A DNA stretch of 7,203 bases from Gemmatimonadales bacterium (GTDB lineage Bacteria; Gemmatimonadota; Gemmatimonadetes; Gemmatimonadales; GWC2-71-9): assembly GCA_004525055.1 (NCBI GenBank), contig SPDF01000072.1, positions 1 to 7,203 on the forward strand. Reading direction: 5' to 3'. The position numbers were made by a program, and so were the translations under genes. How positions within the stretch are numbered: the stretch's first letter is position 1; each line of letters starts with the position of its first letter. Positions 1 through 6,714 of this stretch are shown here, one piece after another. The notes below the pieces were generated by a model. It was not told the origin of the DNA and searched no databases. It saw only the letters and a list, made by a program, of their open reading frames with translations.

Positions 1-103
1 AATGCCGATCGGTTCTCCCGGCATGCCGGGCAGCCCCGCGCAACATTATGACGTGATGTCGTGGGACAAGACCGGCAAGACGACCGTTTACGCCAAGAAG
101 TAG
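1..103 (+). CDS. DUF411 (CopG-like) metal-associated protein, C-terminal end only
   Basis: This is the last 33 full codons of a gene whose start lies outside the window; reading begins at base 2 and stops at TAG 101-103. The peptide opens with MPIGSPGMPG and continues with HYDVMSWDKTGKTTVYAKK. This matches the C-terminus I know from DUF411 proteins, where a 'VPGMPxGSPGM' loop is followed by a strand of the form 'YDVLxFDxxGxxxVYA'. DUF411 includes the periplasmic copper-resistance protein CopG, a small thioredoxin-like protein that binds copper through cysteines. Those cysteines would lie upstream and cannot be checked here. Family membership is fairly sure; a role in copper handling is inferred from the family only. 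Nothing in the next genes points to a copper operon. Confidence 0.75.
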   Translation, partial: MPIGSPGMPGSPAQHYDVMSWDKTGKTTVYAKK

Positions 104-179
104 TGCCGCAGGAAACCCCCTCAGGACCGGGCGCGTAGGGCAGGGAGTCGCCTCTCCGCTCCCGAACCCTGAGCTCCCG
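104..179 (+). other. Intergenic gap with imperfect hairpin at 137-170
   Basis: The 76 bases between the DUF411 stop and the next start code for nothing I can support. An imperfect inverted repeat is visible. AGGG (137-140) pairs with CCCT (167-170), then an internal loop, then GGGAG (143-147) pairs with CTCCC (159-163) around an 11-base loop. That is 9 pairs in all. No T-run follows, so it is not a classic intrinsic terminator. It could still stall polymerase or protect an mRNA end, or be chance in GC-rich DNA. No clear -35/-10 pair and no strong ribosome binding site is visible ahead of the start at 180. Confidence 0.25.
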
Positions 180-710
180 ATGCCTCCTGTGACCGTGCTC
201 CGCCGCTGTGTTTCCCTCCTCCTCATCTCCGCACTCACGATCGCCGGCCCTGCCCTTGCGCAGGAGCAGCAGGGCTGCGTCGCGCCAGAGTATCGCCAGT
301 TCGATTTCTGGATCGGTTCGTGGTCGGTGACGAACCCCAAGGGCATAATCGCCGGGACGAACCGGATCGAGTCGATCCTTGGCGGTTGCGTGCTGCAGGA
401 ACATTGGCGCAGCGCGGGTGGGGGCGACGGGACCAGCCTCAACATGTGGAACGCCGCAGACAGCACCTGGCGACAGGTGTGGATGGACGCTGGCGGCAAC
501 CTGCTGGAGCTGAAGGGGAAACTGGTGGGCAACCAGATGATCCTGTCGGGGAAGCGCCCGACGGCGGGACAACCGGGCGGGCTGACCGTTGACCGTGTCA
601 CCTGGACGCCGCTCCCCAACGGAACGGTGCGACAATTCTGGGAATCCTCCACCGACGACGGTGCCACCTGGACGACGGCATTCGACGGCCTCTATGCCCG
701 CGAGCCCTGA
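180..710 (+). CDS. Secreted DUF1579-like protein of unknown function
   Basis: The protein has 176 residues. The N-terminus is a Sec signal peptide: Arg8-Arg9, a hydrophobic stretch over about residues 11-26, and an ALA|Q cleavage site after residue 27. The mature part starts with FDFWIGSWSV (41-50) and continues with GTNRIESILGGCVLQEHW (59-76). This pattern is familiar from small exported proteins annotated as DUF1579 or simply hypothetical, which are probably lipocalin-like beta barrels. The remainder is rich in Trp, Gly and Thr with alternating beta-strand character, for example around WRQVWMDAGGN and GTVRQFWESS. Two cysteines remain after cleavage, Cys33 and Cys70, so a disulfide is possible. 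No catalytic motif is evident. The ATG has no good Shine-Dalgarno, but the signal peptide fixes it well. The 3' end overlaps the next gene by 17 bases. Confidence 0.8.
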   Translation: MPPVTVLRRCVSLLLISALTIAGPALAQEQQGCVAPEYRQFDFWIGSWSVTNPKGIIAGTNRIESILGGCVLQEHWRSAGGGDGTSLNMWNAADSTWRQVWMDAGGNLLELKGKLVGNQMILSGKRPTAGQPGGLTVDRVTWTPLPNGTVRQFWESSTDDGATWTTAFDGLYAREP

Positions 711-1650
711 GCGGCTCCATGTCACCAATGGCGATGCGGCCGCCGAGCGGATCCTTGAGGCGGGCGTCGGGGGGAGCGTGCTCCCCTGGCGTGATGTGCT
801 CCACGAGGGGCCGGTGCCGCCGGGGCTGTCGCTCGACGACCTGACGGTTGTACGCGCGGAGTTCATCGGGAACGCGGGGTGGGACGATCCGGAGACCGTA
901 CTCTCCAGGTTGCGGTGGCGCGACGCGATGCTCTCGGGGTTCCGCGCCTATGCGGAGGTGGTGCTCTGGTTTGAACACGACGTATACGACCAGCTGCAAC
1001 TCCTGCAGGTTCTCGACTGGTTCAGCGCGGTGGACACCGGGCCGGTCCGGCTGTCGCTCATCAATCCGGGCGAGTTCCTCGGCATGCAGTCGCCGCAGCG
1101 GCTGCGCGACCTGTTCGCCGCCCGACGAGCGGTGACGCCGGAGGTGCTCGCTCTCGCGGCGGCCGTTTGGGGTGAATTCCGCGCCCCCGACCCGACGGCG
1201 CTCGCCGATCGGACGCGGACACCGCAGGCGGCCCTCCCGCATCTGGCCGGCGCGATTCGGCGGCTGCTCGAGGAGTATCCTGGGACCCAGGACGGCCTCT
1301 CGCAAACCGAACGACAGATCCTCGAGACACTCGCCGATGGGCCACTCGTTTTCGGGAAGCTCTTCCGGGCCGCCCATCTTGAGCGGGAGGAGGCGGAGTT
1401 TCTCGGCGATCTCGTGTTCGAGTGGCAACTCGCCCGGTTGGCCGATGCCACGGTACCCCCAATCCGGTACCGGGATCCCGAGAGAAAAGACCTTGAGCTC
1501 ACGCTGGCCGGACAGGACGCCCTTGCCGGTCGGTTCGACCATGTTGAAGTCAACGGCGTGGACCGCTGGATCGGGGGCGTACATCTCGAGGGGCGCAGCG
1601 TCCCGTGGCGGTGGTCGCGAGACGAGCAGACCCTCGAGTCAGTTCGGTGA
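694..1650 (+). CDS. DUF1835 domain-containing protein
   Basis: The protein has 318 residues, with no signal peptide or membrane segment, so it is likely cytoplasmic. The DUF1835 signature is clear at the N-terminus: LHVTNGDAAAERI (8-20), LPWRDVLHEGPVP (30-42), and the conserved VLWFEHDVYDQLQLLQ stretch (90-105). The C-terminal part, from about residue 205, includes LSQTERQILETLADGP and looks like a helical, winged-helix-type region. The protein ends with a Trp/Gly-rich segment (DRWIGGVHLEG). I know of no established biochemical role for the family. The frame stays open upstream to an ATG at 589, but that extension would lie inside the preceding gene and is low-complexity Arg/Pro/Ser. The ATG at 694 puts the conserved motif at residue 8, so I choose it. 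The 17-base overlap with the upstream gene suggests translational coupling. Confidence 0.85.
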   Translation: MPASPERLHVTNGDAAAERILEAGVGGSVLPWRDVLHEGPVPPGLSLDDLTVVRAEFIGNAGWDDPETVLSRLRWRDAMLSGFRAYAEVVLWFEHDVYDQLQLLQVLDWFSAVDTGPVRLSLINPGEFLGMQSPQRLRDLFAARRAVTPEVLALAAAVWGEFRAPDPTALADRTRTPQAALPHLAGAIRRLLEEYPGTQDGLSQTERQILETLADGPLVFGKLFRAAHLEREEAEFLGDLVFEWQLARLADATVPPIRYRDPERKDLELTLAGQDALAGRFDHVEVNGVDRWIGGVHLEGRSVPWRWSRDEQTLESVR

Positions 1651-1704
1651 CAGGTGCGTTCCGCTCGCTTGCATATCCCGGATGGCGGACACAGCTTGTC
1701 TGGC

Positions 1705-2772
1705 GTGACGCGCCCACTTCTTCTGCTGTCCGCCTGTCTGCTGGCCTCCGCCATCCCGCTCGGGGCCCAGGGCATTCGCGGCCGCCTGCTTGAGGCCACC
1801 GCTGAGGTGCCCGTTGTTGGCTCACTCGTCGTGCTGGAGGACAGCGCCGGAAAGCGTGTGGCTCAGACCGTCAGCGGCACCGAGGGAAGATTCGTCCTGC
1901 GCGCACCATCCCCGGGACACTATCTGCTCCGGGTGCTTCGGATCGGTTACTTCCCATTCGAGTCGCCGGTCGTGCTCGAGCCCGACAAATATGTGGATCG
2001 TACGCTCGCCCTCGCGGGCACACCGGTATCGCTTCCGGAGATTTCCGTCGTGGGCAAGTCCATGTGCGGCGACCGGGCACGGGGAGACACGCTCTCCTCG
2101 GCGCTATGGTTACAGGCCGGCACCGCGCTGGCCATTACAGCGCAGACTGTCCAATCCCACGCCTATCGCTTCGAGACAACCCTCGAGAACCGGAATATCG
2201 ATCGCCTTGGAAACGCCACTGATATCACGACATTGAATGAGCTGAGCATCAGCGCCTGGCCAGTCCGGAGCCCCCCTCCTGACCAACTCCTTGCCAACGG
2301 GTTCGTCGAAAACATCGAAGATGTGGTAGAAGGTCCCACCTGGTACGGTCCCGACGCCGAATTCCTCCTGTCGGAACCCTTCTTCAGCGGCCATTGCTTC
2401 TGGACCGTCCCGCCCGGAATCGATGAGTCCAGCGACTGGGTCGGCCTGGCGTTTGAACCCGGCGTGAAAGACTCTCGATCCGACATCAAGGGGACGGTCT
2501 GGTTGGACCGCAAATCGGCCCAGCTGCGCCGCCTGGACTTCTATTACACCAAGATTCCGAAATGGGCGCGTGGCTATGAGGCGGGGGGGGTGCTCACCTT
2601 CGCGCCCCTCCCAGGCGGCGGGTGGATCGTGCAACGGTGGATGCTGCGCGTCCCTCTGCCGCAACGGACGACCCCAGGCAGCATGAAGGTATATGGCTAC
2701 CGTGAGTCGGGAGGGCATGTGCTGGCCGTCCTCGACGCGCGCGGCCAACTGGTCCACAGCTACCCCAACTGA
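1705..2772 (+). CDS. Secreted protein with carboxypeptidase-regulatory-like domain
   Basis: From the GTG at 1705 the protein has 355 residues. It starts with a signal peptide (MTRPLLLLSACLLAS...) and probable cleavage after LGA (residue 21). Residues 23 to about 118 look like a carboxypeptidase-regulatory-like beta-sandwich: GIRGRLLEA, then GTEGRFVLRAPSPGHYLLRV and RIGYFPFE, ending in LPEISVVG. This domain commonly sits at the front of exported or outer-membrane proteins. The remaining ~235 residues contain GLAFEPGVKD, IKGTVWLDRKSAQLRRLDF and GGWIVQRWMLRVP. I associate this combination with uncharacterised exported proteins of Gemmatimonadota. The mature protein has only two cysteines, Cys121 and Cys231, a candidate disulfide. 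The start is uncertain. GTG 1654 would add 17 residues before the signal peptide, and TTG 1696 has the best upstream purine stretch (GGATGGCGGA, 1680-1689). A run of eight G lies at 2583-2590. Confidence 0.75.
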   Translation: MTRPLLLLSACLLASAIPLGAQGIRGRLLEATAEVPVVGSLVVLEDSAGKRVAQTVSGTEGRFVLRAPSPGHYLLRVLRIGYFPFESPVVLEPDKYVDRTLALAGTPVSLPEISVVGKSMCGDRARGDTLSSALWLQAGTALAITAQTVQSHAYRFETTLENRNIDRLGNATDITTLNELSISAWPVRSPPPDQLLANGFVENIEDVVEGPTWYGPDAEFLLSEPFFSGHCFWTVPPGIDESSDWVGLAFEPGVKDSRSDIKGTVWLDRKSAQLRRLDFYYTKIPKWARGYEAGGVLTFAPLPGGGWIVQRWMLRVPLPQRTTPGSMKVYGYRESGGHVLAVLDARGQLVHSYPN

Positions 2773-2801
2773 TCCTGTCTTCCCGGAGGGCGCCAAGCGG
2801 C

Positions 2802-2807
2802 TAACTT
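2802..2807 (+). promoter_or_regulatory. Candidate -10 element for leaderless tilS transcript
   Basis: The 41-base gap 2773-2813 ahead of tilS contains TAACTT at 2802-2807, which fits the TAnnnT form of a -10 element. It lies six bases before the ATG at 2814, the spacing at which transcription would begin on the start codon itself. An in-frame TAA at 2802-2804 rules out an earlier start. No Shine-Dalgarno sits at usable distance: the only purine-rich run, GGAGGG (2785-2790), is 23 bases away. The -35 region is poor, the best candidate being TTCCCG at 2780-2785. This is a weak call from pattern and spacing alone. Confidence 0.2.
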
Positions 2808-2813
2808 CCGTCC

Positions 2814-4187
2814 ATGCGCTCGCCCGATTCCCCACTGCTTACCGGCCTCCCGCCGCGCTCCCCCGACGACATGGTCGGGCGGCTTCAGCGCGCCTGGGTG
2901 GCCTTGGAGGCCCCCAGGGAGTGGCGCCGCCTGGCGGTCGCTGTCTCTGGCGGGCCCGATTCCCTCGCTCTGCTGCACCTGCTCCACCAGGCTCGCGACA
3001 CCCATCGCATGGAACTGGTCGTCGTGCACGCCGATCATGGCATCCATCCGGACAGCCCGGACGTGGCCCAGACCGTCGTGGCCATCGCCGTAGATCTCGG
3101 ACTCGAGACCGTCGTCGGCAGACTCAATCTCGGCGCGGGCGTCTCGGAGACTGTCGCCCGAACGGCTCGGCACGCCTGGCTTGAGCAGGCCCGCCGCTCG
3201 CAGGGAGCGGATGCCATCGTGCTGGCCCACCACGCCGATGATCAGGTGGAGACCGTCCTCCTTCGCGTTCTCGCTGGGAGCGGGCCGGCCGGCCTCTCCG
3301 GGATGTTGCCGCGCCAGGGCCGACTGCTGCGACCGCTGCTCGAATTCAGGAAGGCTGAGTTGGTCTCATGGCTCGCCTCGAAGGGTGTCGCGAGTTGGGC
3401 GGACCCCGCCAATCTCGATCCGGCGCACGAGCGATCCTGGGTCCGCACTGTCCTGATGCCGATGCTGTCGGCGCGCGAGCCGGCGGCCCCCGAACGCCTG
3501 CTCAGGCTGGCACGCCACGCCGCCGTTGACCGGGCCGCCTGGGAGGCCGCGCTCAACACCCTGCCGGGGTTGGATCCACAACGCTCGGCGGGGCGGATTT
3601 CTGTTGCTGCGCTCCCGCTGGCCACCTATGAATCCGCCCTCGTAACGACCCTTCTCCGCGCCGCGGCCCGCCAGGTCGGTTGCGTGCTCGGTCCGCGCCG
3701 CGCCGAACGACTCCTCGCGATGGTTCGCGGCGGACGGAGCGGTGCGGTCCTTGAGCTCGGTGGCCCGTGGCGGGCGGAACTCTCCTTCGGCCGAATTTGT
3801 TTCCATCGCGTTGTGGAACCGCCAGCACCGCTGCAGCTGAGCGGAGCGCACGGCCAGGCCCGCTGGGGGCCGTGGAGCATTTCCTGGCGCCGGGCGCCGG
3901 CCCCTCCGGCCGACCGTCGCGACGGCTGGGTCGGTTGGTTCATCGGAGCAGAGGCAACCCTGCGTGCCCCGGTGCCCGGTGATCGGCTCGTCCCACTGGG
4001 CGGGACAGGTCGGCGTGCCGTCGCCCGGCTGCTTCAGGAGGCCAGGGTGGAGCGGAGCCGCAGGGTGGGGTGGCCGCTCGTTGAACTCGAGGGCCACATC
4101 GCGTGGGTCGGGGGGCTCTGTCGGGGCGCCGAGGCGCTGCCCGGCGAGGGCGAGAACGCCCTGGTGATCGAGGTGAGCGGTGGATGA
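2814..4187 (+). CDS. tilS: tRNA(Ile)-lysidine synthase
   Basis: TilS uses ATP to attach lysine to C34 of the CAU-anticodon tRNA-Ile, so that it reads AUA and is charged with isoleucine. The protein has 457 residues and all three expected parts. The N-terminal PP-loop ATPase domain has SGGPDS at 45-50 and HHADDQVET at 139-147, plus a DPANLD motif at 197-202. A middle substrate-binding region follows at about 225-320. The C-terminal TilS domain starts near 383 with LRAPVPGDRLVPLGG and continues through WPLVELEGHIAWVGGLCRG. The family's usual Arg-Asn pair after the DPxNxD motif reads Arg207-Ser208 here. Most homologues have the SGG motif some 20-25 residues from the N-terminus, so Met20 (2871) is an alternative start. 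Neither start has a good ribosome binding site. This is the first gene of the tilS-hpt-ftsH-folP cluster; its stop lies inside hpt. Confidence 0.95.
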   Translation: MRSPDSPLLTGLPPRSPDDMVGRLQRAWVALEAPREWRRLAVAVSGGPDSLALLHLLHQARDTHRMELVVVHADHGIHPDSPDVAQTVVAIAVDLGLETVVGRLNLGAGVSETVARTARHAWLEQARRSQGADAIVLAHHADDQVETVLLRVLAGSGPAGLSGMLPRQGRLLRPLLEFRKAELVSWLASKGVASWADPANLDPAHERSWVRTVLMPMLSAREPAAPERLLRLARHAAVDRAAWEAALNTLPGLDPQRSAGRISVAALPLATYESALVTTLLRAAARQVGCVLGPRRAERLLAMVRGGRSGAVLELGGPWRAELSFGRICFHRVVEPPAPLQLSGAHGQARWGPWSISWRRAPAPPADRRDGWVGWFIGAEATLRAPVPGDRLVPLGGTGRRAVARLLQEARVERSRRVGWPLVELEGHIAWVGGLCRGAEALPGEGENALVIEVSGG

Positions 4188-4725
4188 TCTGGAACGGCGG
4201 ACCGGGGGGCGCAAGGCGAAGTCGGTGGTCTTTACCGCCGAGCAGATTGCCGAACGGGTGGCCTCCCTGGGGCGTGAGATCACGGAGGCCTATCCCGATG
4301 GGGACCTGCTCCTGTTGGGGCTCCTGAAGGGAAGCTTCGTTTTCCTCGCGGACCTCGTCCGCGCCATTGAGCGGCCCCTCCAGATCGACTTCCTGGTGGC
4401 CAGCAGCTACGGCACTGGGACCGTTTCCAGTGGCAACGTCCGACTCCTGTACGACCCGGCCACCGACCTCGCCGGGAAACATATTGTGGTCGTTGAGGAT
4501 ATAATTGACAGTGGGAGGACGCTGACGCGGCTGGTCGAAATGCTCCGCGCCCGGCACCCGGCCAGTCTGGCGATCTGTACCTTGCTCGACAAGGAGATTG
4601 CCCCGGAGCCTCCCCCGGAAATCCGATTCGTCGGATTCCACGCCCCACCGGCCTTCCTGGTCGGCTACGGTTTGGATCACGCCGAGGACTGCCGGCACTT
4701 ACCCTATATCGTTGACCTGGACTAA
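4180..4725 (+). CDS. hpt: Hypoxanthine phosphoribosyltransferase
   Basis: This purine-salvage enzyme joins hypoxanthine (and often guanine) to PRPP, giving IMP or GMP and pyrophosphate in the cytoplasm. The 181-residue length is normal. The visible active-site elements are the LKGS loop (49-52, pyrophosphate binding), the flexible SSYGTGT loop (75-81), and the PRPP-binding motif VVVEDIIDSGRTL (103-115) with its two acidic residues Glu106 and Asp107. The C-terminal VGYGLDHAE (161-169), followed by LPYI, is typical of bacterial Hpt. It starts at GTG 4180, eight bases inside tilS, with GAGGTGAG just upstream but rather close. The overlap suggests its translation depends on tilS. In Bacillus subtilis, TilS and HprT have been reported to act together as an activator of ftsH; whether that holds here is unknown. 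Confidence 0.95.
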   Translation: MDDLERRTGGRKAKSVVFTAEQIAERVASLGREITEAYPDGDLLLLGLLKGSFVFLADLVRAIERPLQIDFLVASSYGTGTVSSGNVRLLYDPATDLAGKHIVVVEDIIDSGRTLTRLVEMLRARHPASLAICTLLDKEIAPEPPPEIRFVGFHAPPAFLVGYGLDHAEDCRHLPYIVDLD

Positions 4726-4728
4726 CGA

Positions 4729-6714
4729 ATGGCTGAACGCATACCTCCGCGCTCCTCGGGACCCAACTGGGCAGGCTTGAGCAAGAACTTCGCGCTCTGG
4801 CTCCTCGTAGGTCTGTTGGCGCTGACGCTGTATAACACGATGAGCCGACAGAAGAGCCCGACGCAGGAGTTCTCCTACACGGCGTTCCTGACGCAGCTCG
4901 ATGCCGGCAACATTGGGCAGGTAACCGTCGTCGATGGGAAGCGCCTCGAGGGCGAGTTCCGGACACAAGTCCTCCAGGACTCCCGATCGGCGAAGGGGTT
5001 CACCGTCCTGCTGCCGTTCACCAACAGCGAGCAGCTCCAGTCGCGGTTGGAAGAGTCGGGCGTGACGATCGAAGCCAAGGAATCCAAGACAGGGATCCTG
5101 AGCGTCCTGCTCAACCTCCTCCCGTGGATTCTGATCATCGCCCTCTGGGTGTTTCTCTTCCGGAACATGCAGGCGGGGGGCAATCGTGCGTTCTCCTTCG
5201 GGAAGTCGAAGGCGAAGCTGCTGACCGGCGACACGCCGAAGCTGACCTTCGCGGACGTCGCGGGTGCCGACGAGGCGAAGGTCGAGTTGCAGGAGATCAT
5301 CGAATTCCTCAAGGATCCGCAGCGCTTCACGCGGCTCGGCGGGCGCCTCCCCAAGGGCGCGCTGCTGGTGGGCCCTCCCGGCACCGGGAAGACCCTCCTG
5401 GCCAAGGCGGTGGCCGGCGAGGCAGGTCGACCCTTCTTCTCGATGTCCGGCTCGGACTTCGTGGAGATGTTCGTGGGCGTCGGCGCCAGCCGCGTGCGCG
5501 ACCTCTTCGAGCAGGGGAAGGCCAATGCCCCCTGCATCATCTTCATCGATGAAATCGACGCCGTCGGCCGCCACCGGGGCGCCGGCCTCGGCGGGGGACA
5601 CGACGAGCGGGAGCAGACGCTCAACCAGCTGCTGGTCGAGATGGACGGCTTCGAGTCGAACGATGGCGTGATCCTCATCGCCGCCACCAACCGACCGGAC
5701 GTGCTCGATCCGGCCCTGCTGCGTCCGGGCCGCTTCGACCGCACGATCGTGGTGGATGCACCGGACGTACGTGGGCGTGAGGGCATCCTGCGCGTGCACA
5801 CGCGGAAGATTCCGCTGGCCGCGGATGTACGGCTCGAAATTCTGGCCAAGGGCACGCCGGGCCTGGCCGGCGCCGACCTCGCGAACCTCGTCAACGAGGC
5901 AGCCCTGCTGGCGGCGCGCACCAACAAGTCGCTCGTGTCGATGTCCGACTTCGAGGACGCGAAGGACAAGGTGATGCTCGGCGTCGAGCGCCGGAGCCTC
6001 GTCTTGACCGAAGATGAACGGAAGCTGACGGCCTACCACGAGGCGGGACACGCCGTCGTGGCGATCAAGACGCCCGGCAGCGATCCGGTGCACAAGGTGA
6101 CCATCGTGCCGCGCGGCCGGGCGCTGGGCCTCACCGCCTCCCTCCCCGAAACTGACCGCCACAGCTACACCAAGGATTGGCTCATCGGGAACCTGGCGAT
6201 GTTCTTCGGTGGCCGTGTCGCCGAGGAGCTGATCTTCGGCGCCGAGAAGGTGACGACCGGCGCGGGGAATGACATCGAGCGCGCCACCGGACTTGCCCGG
6301 CGGATGGTTACGCAGTTTGGCATGAGCGAGCGGGTGGGCGCCATGTCCATCGGCGAGCGGGAGCAGGAAGTATTCCTCGGTCGAGATTTCGGCCACCGGC
6401 GGGAGGTCTCCGAACGCACCGCCGAAATGGTGGACGACGAGGTCAAGCGGCTGCTCGATGAGGCATATGCCAAGGCAGCGGTCCTCCTCACCGACCACAA
6501 GGATCTCCTGGAGCGGATTGCCCAGGCGCTGCTCGACCGCGAGACGATCGACCGTGAGGATCTCAAGCTGCTTGTGAAGAACATGCCGCTCCCCCCTCGG
6601 GAGGCTCCCCCGTTGCCTCCGGCTCCTGCGGCCCCGGCGGCAGCACCCAAGGCCGCCGCTCCGGTGGCGCTTCCAAGCCTTGGCGCCCCGCCGGCGGAGC
6701 CTGCCGGCGCGTGA
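4729..6714 (+). CDS. ftsH: ATP-dependent zinc metalloprotease FtsH
   Basis: FtsH is a hexameric membrane-anchored AAA+ protease that removes misassembled membrane proteins and some short-lived cytoplasmic regulators. The 661-residue protein has TM1 at about 21-35, an extracytoplasmic domain to about 122, and TM2 at about 126-144. The AAA+ module follows: Walker A GPPGTGKT (215-222), pore motif FVG (248-250), Walker B IIFIDEID (270-277), and the second region of homology with LLRPGRFDR (Arg335 and Arg338). The M41 protease domain has HEAGH (437-441) and the third zinc ligand Asp515 in [11 protein letters not shown]. Every catalytic element is present. After about residue 618 comes a 40-residue tail made almost wholly of Pro and Ala, probably disordered. 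The ATG is three bases after the hpt stop and lacks a clear Shine-Dalgarno, so coupling to hpt is likely. The C-terminus overlaps folP by four bases. Confidence 0.98.
   Translation: MAERIPPRSSGPNWAGLSKNFALWLLVGLLALTLYNTMSRQKSPTQEFSYTAFLTQLDAGNIGQVTVVDGKRLEGEFRTQVLQDSRSAKGFTVLLPFTNSEQLQSRLEESGVTIEAKESKTGILSVLLNLLPWILIIALWVFLFRNMQAGGNRAFSFGKSKAKLLTGDTPKLTFADVAGADEAKVELQEIIEFLKDPQRFTRLGGRLPKGALLVGPPGTGKTLLAKAVAGEAGRPFFSMSGSDFVEMFVGVGASRVRDLFEQGKANAPCIIFIDEIDAVGRHRGAGLGGGHDEREQTLNQLLVEMDGFESNDGVILIAATNRPDVLDPALLRPGRFDRTIVVDAPDVRGREGILRVHTRKIPLAADVRLEILAKGTPGLAGADLANLVNEAALLAARTNKSLVSMSDFEDAKDKVMLGVERRSLVLTEDERKLTAYHEAGHAVVAIKTPGSDPVHKVTIVPRGRALGLTASLPETDRHSYTKDWLIGNLAMFFGGRVAEELIFGAEKVTTGAGNDIERATGLARRMVTQFGMSERVGAMSIGEREQEVFLGRDFGHRREVSERTAEMVDDEVKRLLDEAYAKAAVLLTDHKDLLERIAQALLDRETIDREDLKLLVKNMPLPPREAPPLPPAPAAPAAAPKAAAPVALPSLGAPPAEPAGA

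Noticed and set aside
589..693. Upstream extension of the DUF1835 gene to the ATG at 589
   Set aside because: It would overlap the preceding signal-peptide protein by 122 bases and adds a Ser/Pro/Arg-rich segment before the conserved LHVTNGD start of the domain.
598..1584. A 328-codon open frame on the minus strand opposite the DUF1835 gene
   Set aside because: The + strand frame has conserved family motifs. The minus frame is low-complexity Arg/Pro/Glu and recognisable as a GC-driven shadow.
2693..3184. A 163-codon + frame bridging the end of the secreted-protein gene and the start of tilS
   Set aside because: It overlaps both genes in another frame and its translation is Arg/Pro/Gly/Ser low-complexity. 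The two flanking genes are well supported.
3366..4283. A 305-codon minus-strand frame opposite tilS
   Set aside because: It is antisense to a gene with clear TilS motifs in all three domains; the peptide is Arg/Pro-rich without family features.
4620..4637. Perfect 7-base inverted repeat around TTCG (AATCCGA / TCGGATT) inside hpt
   Set aside because: It lies in codons for a normal conserved stretch of Hpt (IRFVGF), is not followed by a T-run, and is explained by coding sequence; a regulatory role would need conservation data.
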